Notes: a model not told the origin generated them from the letters alone. DNA of 18,066 bases from Brevundimonas sp. (GCA_022712235.1 JALAGW010000302.1:1-18066), one strand, 5' to 3'. Positions 1 to 8,179 are shown, numbered from the stretch's first letter. Numbers and translations are program-made.

Positions 1-330
1 CCAGCGCCCCAGGACCATGAAGACCGGCTTGATCTCATAGCCCCAGTCGGTCAGCTCATAGACCTGAACCGAGGCGGGCGGCGGCAGCTTGCGCTTCCGG
101 ACGATGCCCGAGGCCTCCAGCCCCTCCAGCCGCTGGGTCAGGACATTGGCCGACAGGCCGCACAGGTCCTTGCGCAGGTCGCTGAAACGCCTCGGCCCCA
201 TCATGAGTTCTCGTATCACCAGCAAGGCCCAGCGCTCGCCCACGAGGTCGAGTCCGTGCGCGGCGCCGCAGGCGTCGTGATAGCGGCGGGAACGCCCGGC
301 GGACTCTTTAGTTATTTTTTCTAACTTCAT
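1..330 (-). CDS. HxlR-family winged-helix transcriptional regulator (3' end cut by window)
   Basis: Read on the minus strand from the ATG at 330, the frame is open for 110 codons to the window edge, so the C-terminus is missing. The protein begins MKLEKITKESAGRSRRYHDA and continues with the HxlR pattern: a Cys at residue 21, then GLDLVGERWALLVIRELMMG, RRFSDLRKDL, LSANVLTQRLEGLEASGIV (recognition helix region) and YELTDWGYEIKPV. HxlR proteins are dimeric winged-helix DNA-binding regulators, often repressors that respond to aldehydes, quinones or other electrophiles through a cysteine. Cys21 and Cys54 are visible, but whether they act as sensors is inference. No strong Shine-Dalgarno sequence precedes the start. 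The gene diverges from the VOC-SRPBCC-VOC operon across a 57-bp AT-rich gap, the usual arrangement for a local autoregulating repressor. Little more than the tail after the wing should be missing. Confidence 0.9.
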   Translation of the reverse strand, partial: MKLEKITKESAGRSRRYHDACGAAHGLDLVGERWALLVIRELMMGPRRFSDLRKDLCGLSANVLTQRLEGLEASGIVRKRKLPPPASVQVYELTDWGYEIKPVFMVLGRW

Positions 331-352
331 AGTTGACTAACATAACACGATA
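307..352. promoter_or_regulatory. AT-rich divergent promoter/operator between HxlR regulator and VOC operon
   Basis: This AT-rich island stands out sharply in GC-rich surroundings and overlaps the start codon of the HxlR gene. It contains two CTAAC elements (321-325 and 337-341) 16 bp apart. Each pairs with an upstream GTT to form dyads: GTTA-N7-TAAC at 311-325 and GTT-N4-AAC at 332-341. A further AACT-N4-AGTT dyad lies at 323-334. TTGACT at 333-338 could be a -35 element for the rightward operon, but I see no convincing -10. Binding by the divergent HxlR protein is inferred from position. Confidence 0.5.
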
Positions 353-387
353 GGACACCGTTACGCCAGATCAGGGAGGATCGCCAA

Positions 388-831
388 ATGAACAAGCTCA
401 TCTTCGTCAATCTGCCTGTCACCGACCTGCCGCGCGCCGTCGCCTTCTATGAGGCCGTGGGCGCGACCAGGAACCCCATGTTCTCGGACGACACCGCCGC
501 CTGCATGGTGTTTTCCGACACCATCCACGCCATGCTGCTGACCCACGAGAAGTTCTCCAGCTTCACCGATCGGGCCATCCCGGACGCGCACAAGACGGCC
601 CAGGTGCTGATCTGCGTCTCCGAGGACAGCCGCGACGCCGTGGACGCCGTGATCGACCGCGCCGCCAAGGCCGGCGGTCAGGCCGACCCCAACGCCAAGC
701 AGGACTACGGCTTCATGTACGGCCGCAGCTACGCCGACCCGGACGGCCATATCTGGGAGGTCATGTGGATGGACCCCGAAGCCGCCGCCGAGGGCCCCGA
801 GGCCTTCGCCGCCCAGGTCGGGGGCGGTTGA
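388..831 (+). CDS. VOC-family (glyoxalase/bleomycin-resistance fold) protein
   Basis: This 147-aa protein has a single vicinal-oxygen-chelate module. It shows the N-terminal FVNLPVTDLPRAVAFYEAVG start and the C-terminal half FMYGRSYADPDGHIWEVMWMD, whose DPDGHxWE segment carries the usual metal-ligand His and Glu. The TDDTAACMV-like stretch (here SDDTAACMVFSD) and LLTHEKF resemble the COG3607 group, annotated as predicted lactoylglutathione lyases. Its real substrate is unknown, and members may be dioxygenases, lyases or binding proteins. The ATG at 388 is preceded by a good GGGAGGA ribosome-binding site at 374-380. It is the first gene of an operon: the SRPBCC gene starts 2 bp after its stop, implying translational coupling. 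The divergent HxlR regulator probably controls it. It appears intact and cytoplasmic. Confidence 0.9.
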   Translation: MNKLIFVNLPVTDLPRAVAFYEAVGATRNPMFSDDTAACMVFSDTIHAMLLTHEKFSSFTDRAIPDAHKTAQVLICVSEDSRDAVDAVIDRAAKAGGQADPNAKQDYGFMYGRSYADPDGHIWEVMWMDPEAAAEGPEAFAAQVGGG

Positions 832-833
832 TC

Positions 834-1310
834 ATGAGCGACCTGTTCGAGCTGAGCGTCAGCCGCGTCTTCAAGGCCTCGCCGGAAACGGTCTGGAAGG
901 CCTTCACACAGCACGGAACCGAGTGGTTCACGCCCCGCCCCTGGACCACGCCCAAGGTCGACTACGACCTGCGCCCCGGCGGCCGCGCCGACATCGTCAT
1001 GCAATCGCCCGAAGGCGAGCGGCATGAATATCGCGGCGTGGTGCTGGAGGTCATCCCCCAGCGCCGCATCGTCACCACCGGCGCCATGACCGAGGGCTGG
1101 CTTCCCCAACCGGGCGAGATGAACTTCGTGCGCATCGACACGTTCGAACCCGAAGGCGACGGCACGCGCTACACCGCCCGCGCCCGCCATTGGGACGACA
1201 AGGCCATGAAGACCCACGCCGAAATGGGCTTCGAGCCCGGCTGGGGCGCCGCCGCCGACCAGCTGGGCGAGGTGGCCGAGCGTCTGGCTGCACAGGAGAG
1301 GACGCCATGA
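834..1310 (+). CDS. SRPBCC / AHSA1-like (START-fold) protein
   Basis: This 158-aa protein starts at the ATG at 834, two bases after the upstream stop. An in-frame start farther upstream (765) would overlap the VOC gene and is less likely. The sequence follows the AHSA1-type SRPBCC pattern: an N-terminal strand and helix with SRVFKASPETVWKAFT, a W-F-TP segment, DLRPGGRADIVMQSPEG, EVIPQRRIVTT, and a C-terminal long helix with HAEMGFEPGWGAAADQLGEVAERL. These folds make a hydrophobic cavity that binds lipids, polyketides or other small hydrophobic ligands. Bacterial members of this type are mostly of unknown function despite the Hsp90-activator name. The stop overlaps the next ATG (ATGA), so it is translationally coupled to the PhnB-like gene. 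The trio probably acts on, or responds to, one class of small molecule. Confidence 0.88.
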   Translation: MSDLFELSVSRVFKASPETVWKAFTQHGTEWFTPRPWTTPKVDYDLRPGGRADIVMQSPEGERHEYRGVVLEVIPQRRIVTTGAMTEGWLPQPGEMNFVRIDTFEPEGDGTRYTARARHWDDKAMKTHAEMGFEPGWGAAADQLGEVAERLAAQERTP

Positions 1311-1813
1311 CCGACAAGATCATCCCCTGCCTCTGGTACGACCTGGGTCAGGCCAAGAAAGCGGCCGAGTTCTACGTCTCGCGCGGCCTGCCCGACAGCC
1401 ATATCGACCGCGTCGTCGCCAGCCCCGCCGACAATCCGTCCAGCGCCGAAGGCGCCGAACTGGTGGTCGAGTTCACCCTGGCCGGTCGGCGCTACGTCGG
1501 CCTGAACGGCGGCCCGATCTTTCCCCACACCGAGGCCGTCTCCTTCATGATCATGACCGATGATCAGGCCGAGACCGACCGCCTGTGGGACGCCATCGTC
1601 GGCAACGGCGGGGCCGAAAGCGCCTGCGGCTGGTGCAAGGACCGCTGGGGCGTCAACTGGCAGATCACCCCACGCCGTCTGATGGCCTTCTATGACGACC
1701 CCGACCCCGCCCGCGCCAAGGCCGCCTTCGAGGCCATGATGACGATGCACAAGATCGACATCAGCGCCTTGGAAGCCGCCGCAGACGCGGCGGCTTCCAA
1801 GGCTTCATCCTAA
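1307..1813 (+). CDS. PhnB-like VOC-family protein (3-demethylubiquinone methyltransferase-like annotation)
   Basis: This 168-aa protein starts at the ATG at 1307, which overlaps the SRPBCC stop. An in-frame upstream start at 1190 lies inside that gene and is rejected. It matches the COG3865/PhnB-like group: KIIPCLWYDLGQAKKAAEFY at the start, FMIMTDDQAETDRLWDAI in the middle, CGWCKDRWGVNWQITPRRL, then AKAAFEAMMTMHKIDISALE near the end. These proteins carry a methyltransferase name in databases but have a VOC fold and no SAM-binding motif, so the enzymatic activity is unassigned. The last 13 or so residues (Ala/Ser rich) are an oddity: they are encoded by a perfect 17-bp inverted repeat (1766-1803) and extend past where, from memory of the family, such proteins usually end. 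It is the last gene of the coupled trio. A hairpin follows at 1823-1848. Confidence 0.88.
   Translation: MTDKIIPCLWYDLGQAKKAAEFYVSRGLPDSHIDRVVASPADNPSSAEGAELVVEFTLAGRRYVGLNGGPIFPHTEAVSFMIMTDDQAETDRLWDAIVGNGGAESACGWCKDRWGVNWQITPRRLMAFYDDPDPARAKAAFEAMMTMHKIDISALEAAADAAASKASS
1766..1803. repeat. Perfect 17-bp inverted repeat inside the 3' end of the PhnB-like gene
   Basis: The left arm GCCTTGGAAGCCGCCGC (1766-1782) and right arm GCGGCGGCTTCCAAGGC (1787-1803) are exact reverse complements around the loop AGAC. The element lies wholly within coding sequence, and the stop codon follows 7 bp later. There is no T-run after it, so it is not a standard intrinsic terminator. It could be an mRNA 3'-end stabiliser, a Rho-associated end, or a small repetitive palindrome captured into the reading frame. 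Confidence 0.85.
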
Positions 1814-1822
1814 GCGGGCCGC

Positions 1823-1848
1823 GGTCAAAAGGCTCCGCCTTTTCGACC
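1823..1848 (+). terminator. Hairpin after the VOC-SRPBCC-VOC operon, possible terminator
   Basis: GGTC-AAAAGGC (1823-1833), loop TCC and GCCTTTT-C-GACC (1837-1848) form an 11-bp stem with one bulged C, starting 10 bp after the operon stop. It is A/T rich in the stem rather than followed by a long T-run, so termination strength is uncertain. Weaker complementarity continues outward (GGCCGC near 1818 against GCGGCC near 1853). Confidence 0.5.
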
Positions 1849-1985
1849 CGACGCGGCCTGAACCGCCTGTCGCCTTCGACCAAGACACGACCCTACGCCT
1901 GCCCTGACGATCCACCCCCGCCCCTCAAACAGCGAGCCGCCGCGCGGCGAGCGATAGGGGCCGACCGCAAAGAGGAGACACCAAG

Positions 1986-2333
1986 ATGGCCTACATCACC
2001 GGCTTCCTGACCCCCGTGAAGACCGAGAACAAGGCGCGCTACATCGAATCCGCGCAAAAATCCTGGCCGCTGTTCAAGAAATACGGCGCCCTGGAACAGG
2101 TCGAGACCTGGGGCGAAGACATCCCCCCCGGCAAGGTCACGGGCTTCGACCTGGCGGTGAAGCTCGAGGAAGGCGAAACCGTCGTCTTCTCCTGGCTGAA
2201 GTGGCCCGACCGCGCCGCCGCCGACACCTGCTGGGAGCAGATGCAGAACGACCCCGACTTCTCCGACATGGACATGCCCTTCGACGGCAAGCGCATGATG
2301 TGGGGCGGCTTCCAACCCGTCTTCGAAAGCTGA
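1986..2333 (+). CDS. DUF1428 family protein (COG5507, YbaA-like)
   Basis: This 115-aa protein starts at the ATG at 1986, behind an AGAGGAGA ribosome-binding site (about 1971-1978). It shows the DUF1428 layout: MAYITGFLTPV at the N-terminus, YIESAQKSWPLFKKYGALEQVETWGEDIP in the middle, VVFSWLKWPDRAAAD, and the diagnostic C-terminal MPFDGKRMMWGGFQPVF. The family has a dimeric alpha/beta-barrel (ferredoxin-like) fold. Its function is unknown, and no catalytic residues can be named. It lies 172 bp downstream of the PhnB-like VOC gene on the same strand, past a hairpin, so it probably has its own transcript or depends on read-through. From general knowledge, DUF1428 genes often sit with VOC and SRPBCC genes, which supports a shared response role here. 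Confidence 0.9.
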   Translation: MAYITGFLTPVKTENKARYIESAQKSWPLFKKYGALEQVETWGEDIPPGKVTGFDLAVKLEEGETVVFSWLKWPDRAAADTCWEQMQNDPDFSDMDMPFDGKRMMWGGFQPVFES

Positions 2334-2343
2334 CCTGACCCAA

Positions 2344-2384
2344 GGGCGGCCTTGCGCGACCGGATCGGACGCGCTAGGTCGCCC
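2344..2384 (+). terminator. Imperfect stem-loop downstream of the DUF1428 gene
   Basis: GGGCGGCCTTGCGCG (2344-2358) pairs with CGCGCTAGGTCGCCC (2370-2384) at 13 of 15 positions around an 11-base loop, beginning 10 bp after the DUF1428 stop. The following bases (CTCGTCTTCC) are pyrimidine rich but not a true T-run. It may terminate or stabilise the DUF1428 transcript; this is inferred from position and pairing only. Confidence 0.4.
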
Positions 2385-2510
2385 CTCGTCTTCCTCGTGA
2401 AGGCCGTAAGCGTCTCACGTCAGGCAACGCATCCTCCGGTCTCGGCCGGAACGTCCCGGTTTCGGGCGGATGCACATGGCCGACGACCTCATTGATGAGA
2501 CGACTTCAAT

Positions 2511-2774
2511 ATGAGCTACCCCTCCTTCATGACCCCGCGCCGTCTGCCGGCGCGCTACGCCGGTCTGGTGACGCCCCTGGTGCTGTCGCTGCTGATGACC
2601 TTTGTCGTCTCGGCCATCGCCACGGCGCGCAGCCTGGGTTTCACCCCGGCCTATCCGGCCACCTGGATGTCGGCCTGGGGCCTGTCCTGGCTGGTCGCCT
2701 TCCCCACCCTGCTGCTGGTCCTGCCGGTGGTCCGCCGCATCGTCGGCCTGATCGTCGAAACGCCCCGCGCCTGA
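2511..2774 (+). CDS. DUF2798 small two-helix membrane protein
   Basis: This 87-aa protein starts at the ATG at 2511 with only a weak upstream ribosome-binding site. It contains two hydrophobic helices: about residues 19-38 (LVTPLVLSLLMTFVVSAIAT) and about 54-76 (WGLSWLVAFPTLLLVLPVVRRIV). They are linked by an LGFTPAYPATWMSAW segment, which is the hallmark of DUF2798. Family members are inner-membrane proteins of unknown function. A C-terminal basic VRRIVGLIVETPRA tail probably faces the cytoplasm. It is a monocistronic-looking gene separated by 177 bp from DUF1428 and convergent with rpoD across a shared terminator. A longer overlapping frame (from 2492) lacks any recognisable pattern and was discarded. 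Confidence 0.8.
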   Translation: MSYPSFMTPRRLPARYAGLVTPLVLSLLMTFVVSAIATARSLGFTPAYPATWMSAWGLSWLVAFPTLLLVLPVVRRIVGLIVETPRA

Positions 2775-2777
2775 TCA

Positions 2778-2813
2778 CAAGAAAGAAAGGGGCGGTTCGC
2801 CTGAACCGCCCCT
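2778..2813. terminator. Strong bidirectional intrinsic terminator between DUF2798 gene and rpoD
   Basis: AGGGGCGGTTC (2788-2798) and GAACCGCCCCT (2803-2813) form a perfect 11-bp stem around GCCT. On the minus strand the stem is followed by TTCTTTCTT, a good U-rich tail for ending the rpoD transcript. On the plus strand the tail is weaker (CTCTTCGATCTTCGTTT). Confidence 0.85.
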
Positions 2814-2840
2814 CTCTTCGATCTTCGTTTCCCGCCCGGA

Positions 2841-4778
<1,938 letters not shown>

Positions 4779-4852
4779 TCAGTCTGTCTCCAACACCGCC
4801 TGGGGTGATCAGTCCCCTGCGGCGAAAATACAACGCCCGACGACTTCGTTGG

Positions 4853-6748
4853 TTACGAAGAAGCCGCGTCTTCCCAAATCGTTCCGGTCTTGATGGCCCG
4901 TCGCAATGCATCGCGCTCGGCTTTCACCAGGGTGAAGGCCGAGTTGTCGAACGCCTTGTGGGCATCCGACTTTGCTGACGCCAGCGCCTGCTCCAACGCC
5001 GCTACGCGGGTCAGAGCGTCGAACGCCTGCGACCACCGGATCCTCGCCTCGCCGAGGGGCTTGTCTGCAGCCAGGAATGGCGCGCCGGACTTCGCCGCCG
5101 CCTTCTCGACCTCGTGCATCAAGGCATCATGACCCGAGTGGGCCAGATGGCGTCGGATGGCGGCGGAGTCAAGGCTCTGCCCCGAAAAGCGTAACCGGAC
5201 CAGTTCCTGGGCCAGTCCGTCCAGCGCCGGATCACCGAAACCATGCCGGGCGATGGCCTCCAGATGGTCGTCCATCCGCTCGGGATCATCCACCGCGCCG
5301 TGGGCCAGGGCGGCCGCCACCGGCTCGATGGAGCGGAACAGGGCCTGCATGGCCTGGGCGCCCTCCGCCGTCTGCCCCAGCTTGGGCGGAGGACCGCGCC
5401 AGCGTCCGCCGGGACCGGGGCGCCCCCCGCCCTGCTGGAAGGTCTGCTGTTGCTGCTGGCGCGGGAACAGGGCGTCGAAACGCTCGAACAGATCGCGCCG
5501 GTATTGTTCGGCCAGGTCCTTGTCCTGAATGGCGCTGGCCGCCTGACGCAGCCGCCCCTTCAGGCCTGCCTTGCGCTCGGGCGTGTCCAGCGGTTCGGCC
5601 TCGGCCTCGCGCCGGAACAGGACCTCGATGAAGGGCCGGGTCTCGCTCAAAGCGTGGCGCAGGGCCGGCGCCCCCTTGTCGCGCAGGATGTCGTCCGGGT
5701 CCTGACCCGCGTCCAGCAGGGCGAAGCGGAAGGACCGCCCCGACTTCAGCAGGGGCAGCGACCGCTCGATCGAGCGATAGGCGGCCCGCAGCCCCGCCGC
5801 GTCGCCGTCGAAGCAGAGCACCGGCTCGGCCGAGACCCGCCACAGACGCTCCATCTGCTCCTCGGTCAGGGCCGTGCCCATGGGCGCCACGGCCGGCAGG
5901 CCCGCGCGCTGGCAGGCGATGACGTCCATATAGCCTTCGACGACGATGATGCCCTGCTCGCCCCGGCTCTCAGCCCCCAGGATGCGACGCGCCTCGGGCA
6001 GGCCGTAGAGGGTGGCCCCCTTGTGAAACAGCGGGCTCTCCGGCCCGTTCAGATACTTGGCCCGGTCGTCGGGGTTCATGGCCCGCCCGCCGAAGCTGAC
6101 GATCCGCCCGCGCGCGTCCAGAATGGGGAACATCAACCGGTCGCGGAACCGGTCGTAGGGCGCGCCGCCGCTGTCCGGCGAGATCAGCATCCCGGCCTCG
6201 ACCAGATCGCCCGGCTTGGCGCCGCGCTGGATCAGGGCGTTCTTCAGGCCCTCGCGGTCGTTGGGCGCATAGCCCAGGCCGAAGCGCTCCCATTGATCCT
6301 CGGGCAGGCCGCGCTTTTCCAGATATTCGCGCGCCGCCTTGCCGACCGAGCGGCGCAGGTTGGCGGCGAACCATTTCTGGGCCAGGTCCATCCAGTCGGT
6401 CAGGCCCTGCTTCCTGGCCTCGCGCTCGGCCGCCTGCGGGTCCTCGGCGGGCAGCTGCATCCCCGCCTCGCCCGCCAGCCGCTGCACAGCCTCGACGAAG
6501 CTGAGCCGCTCGGTCTCCTGCAGGAAGCTGATGATGTCGCCGTGCTTGCCGGAGCTGAAGTCGTGGAAGAAGCCCTTGTCGTCGTTGACGAAGAAGCTGG
6601 GCGACCGCTCCTTCGAGAAGGGGCTGAGGCCCACATATTCGCGGCCCTGACGCTTGAGCTTCACCGTCCGCCCGATGACGTCGGACGGGCGAAGGCGGGC
6701 CTTCAGTTCTTCAAGGAAACGATCGTCAAAACGCACGTCTTCAGACAC
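4853..6748 (-). CDS. dnaG: DNA primase DnaG lacking the zinc-finger ligands
   Basis: This 631-aa primase makes RNA primers at the replication fork. The N-terminal CHC2-like region is recognisable (about 20-100), but every zinc ligand position is changed: CPFH reads SPFS (residues 42-45), and HCFGCG reads HDFSSG (62-67). The catalytic core is intact: FGLGYAPND (157-164), DRLMFPILDARGRIVSFGGR (203-222), TOPRIM EGYMD (271-275), DGDAAG (314-319) and DPDD (350-353). A Gln/Gly/Pro-rich linker (about 430-458, five consecutive Gln) leads into the C-terminal DnaB-interacting helical domain. The frame opens with GTG at 6748. A second GTG at codon 5 (6736) would give MRFDDRFLEELK, closer to the usual primase start, so the true start may be 6736. 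Upstream lies a DnaA-box-like site (6810) and the patatin gene; downstream is rpoD. A small stem (CTTCG/CGAAG, 4844-4860) surrounds the stop codon. Confidence 0.97.
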   Translation of the reverse strand: MSEDVRFDDRFLEELKARLRPSDVIGRTVKLKRQGREYVGLSPFSKERSPSFFVNDDKGFFHDFSSGKHGDIISFLQETERLSFVEAVQRLAGEAGMQLPAEDPQAAEREARKQGLTDWMDLAQKWFAANLRRSVGKAAREYLEKRGLPEDQWERFGLGYAPNDREGLKNALIQRGAKPGDLVEAGMLISPDSGGAPYDRFRDRLMFPILDARGRIVSFGGRAMNPDDRAKYLNGPESPLFHKGATLYGLPEARRILGAESRGEQGIIVVEGYMDVIACQRAGLPAVAPMGTALTEEQMERLWRVSAEPVLCFDGDAAGLRAAYRSIERSLPLLKSGRSFRFALLDAGQDPDDILRDKGAPALRHALSETRPFIEVLFRREAEAEPLDTPERKAGLKGRLRQAASAIQDKDLAEQYRRDLFERFDALFPRQQQQQTFQQGGGRPGPGGRWRGPPPKLGQTAEGAQAMQALFRSIEPVAAALAHGAVDDPERMDDHLEAIARHGFGDPALDGLAQELVRLRFSGQSLDSAAIRRHLAHSGHDALMHEVEKAAAKSGAPFLAADKPLGEARIRWSQAFDALTRVAALEQALASAKSDAHKAFDNSAFTLVKAERDALRRAIKTGTIWEDAASS

Positions 6749-6809
6749 CCCGGCGCCGCGCTGAGAGATAGGCCCGCCGCAGTCTCAAATATGATGATCC
6801 CCGACAAGC

Positions 6810-6827
6810 TTATCCACAGCCTGTGAA
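6810..6827. promoter_or_regulatory. DnaA-box-like site upstream of dnaG
   Basis: TTATCCACA (6810-6818) is an exact match to the classical DnaA box consensus. It is followed by GCCTGTGAA, giving a partial inverted half. It lies in the 100-bp gap between the patatin gene and dnaG, about 60 bp before the primase start, where DnaA could affect dnaG-rpoD transcription. Binding and regulatory effect are inference. Confidence 0.55.
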
Positions 6828-6848
6828 GATCGAGGATGGATCAGGCCG

Positions 6849-7985
6849 CTACTTCCACGCCTCGCCGGTGCGGCCCAGGGCCTCGCCCAGATCATAGACG
6901 GCCTGCATCGAGGCCTGGTTGAAGTCCAGGCTGTTGGCGCCGTCGTAATCCTCGGGAATGGCCGCAACGTGGAACTCCAGCCCGTTGCGGCTGGCGAAGG
7001 CGCGGTTGGCGGCGATGGTGGCGCGCAGCTGGCCGCCCAGCACCGCGTCCAGACTGCGGGTCAGGACCGGAATGGCGGCGTCGCGGGTGACGGCGAAGCG
7101 CGGCGCGTCCTTGCCGTTGACCACGACATGCAGGCGCGCGCCCTCGAACACGCCCGACACATCGTCCCAGTTCCACATGATCTGCGGCAGGGCCACGAAG
7201 GGGTTCATCACCCCGCCGTCGACGTGCATCTCCTCGAACACCGCGCCCTGCCCCTGCGAGCGGATCATGACGGGGGGAAAGGCGCCGGGAATGCTGGCCG
7301 AGGCGATCAGGACGTCGCGGAACAGGGCCAGGGCTTCCGGCCCCCCGCGCTCGGCGATGGCCCCCATGTTCCAGATGACGCCGCGCTGCGCGTCCAGATC
7401 CGTGGTGGCGACCAGGAGCAGCCGGCCCTTGGCGTGTTCGGCCGCGACCTCGGCCAGCAGGGCCTCGTCGACGTTGCGCTCGACCAGTTCACGCAGCGGC
7501 AGGCCGCTGAACACGCCCGAGCCGACAAAGGCGCGCAAGCCCCGGCTCTTCAACAGACCCGTCGCCTCGCCGCCGGTATAGGCCTCCTTCAATCGTGCGT
7601 CCCAGCGCGGGCCGAGGAAGACGAAAGGGGCGGCCAGGGCCCCGGTCGACACCCCCGTCACCACCTCGAAATCCGGCCGCTGGCCGCTGGCGGTCCAGCC
7701 GTTGATCAGGCCTGCCGTGAAGGCGCCGTTGGCCCCGCCGCCGGACAGGGCGATCAGGTCGAAATGGCCGTCGGGGCCTTTCGGCACGCCCTCGCCCAGC
7801 TGCTGCTCGATGCTCTGAGCCGCCGCCTCGTCCTCGACGGAAAAGCGGACATTGGGAAAGCCCACGGGCGAGGCCGCATCGCGCTCGTTCAGGCCGAAAT
7901 CGCTGCGCGCGCCGCTGGCGCAGGCCGACAACAGCAGACCGGCGCTCAGGACAGCGACGACCGTCCGCATCAGGCTGAAACTCAT
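6849..7985 (-). CDS. Patatin-like phospholipase, predicted lipoprotein
   Basis: The 378-aa product starts at the ATG at 7985, which has a GGAGAA ribosome-binding site 8-9 bases upstream. An in-frame ATG at 8051 would add 22 residues in front of the signal peptide and is less likely. Residues 1-22 form a lipoprotein signal (MRTVVAVLSAGLLL) ending in the lipobox LSAC, with Cys22 as the lipidation site. The patatin hydrolase domain follows: oxyanion-hole GGGANG (82-87), nucleophile elbow GVSTG with Ser113, and the catalytic Asp in DGG (Asp256). Patatins use a Ser-Asp dyad to hydrolyse acyl esters of lipids, so this should be an envelope-anchored, serine-type lipid acyl hydrolase; the substrate is unknown. 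It precedes dnaG by 100 bp on the same strand, and co-transcription is possible but functionally unrelated. It appears full length. Confidence 0.93.
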   Translation of the reverse strand: MSFSLMRTVVAVLSAGLLLSACASGARSDFGLNERDAASPVGFPNVRFSVEDEAAAQSIEQQLGEGVPKGPDGHFDLIALSGGGANGAFTAGLINGWTASGQRPDFEVVTGVSTGALAAPFVFLGPRWDARLKEAYTGGEATGLLKSRGLRAFVGSGVFSGLPLRELVERNVDEALLAEVAAEHAKGRLLLVATTDLDAQRGVIWNMGAIAERGGPEALALFRDVLIASASIPGAFPPVMIRSQGQGAVFEEMHVDGGVMNPFVALPQIMWNWDDVSGVFEGARLHVVVNGKDAPRFAVTRDAAIPVLTRSLDAVLGGQLRATIAANRAFASRNGLEFHVAAIPEDYDGANSLDFNQASMQAVYDLGEALGRTGEAWK

Positions 7986-8139
7986 GGGCGTTCTCCGGGA
8001 GTGCGCCATCCTAGGCCCGATCCGTGACAGATGGAAAAGCGCCCACCCCAAAAAACGGCGTTAGGCTTTCATTAACCAAGAAGGCCGCTCCGGCCCCTCC
8101 ATCGTCCGAATGCGAACGAAATGCCGCGCGACAACAGCA

Positions 8140-8164
8140 TTATCCACAACCTGTGGATTGATTC
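8140..8164. promoter_or_regulatory. DnaA-box-like inverted pair with adjacent GANTC site
   Basis: TTATCCACA (8140-8148) matches the DnaA box consensus exactly. ATCCACA and TGTGGAT (8142-8148 and 8152-8158) form a perfect inverted repeat around ACC, the second half being a 7/9 match to a box on the other strand. GATTC (8160-8164), a GANTC site of the kind methylated by CcrM in Caulobacterales, follows immediately. The site is 15 bp before the small gene at 8180 and about 155 bp upstream of the patatin start, so it could act on either. Function is inferred. Confidence 0.55.
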
Positions 8165-8179
8165 GTTGAAGGACGTTCC

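Noticed and set aside
1929..1952. CGCCGCGCGGCG palindrome before the DUF1428 gene
   Set aside because: A short pure G/C palindrome is expected by chance in DNA of this composition, and nothing else marks it as a site.
5243..6826. 527-codon plus-strand frame opposite dnaG
   Set aside because: Shadow of dnaG. No start context or recognisable motifs.
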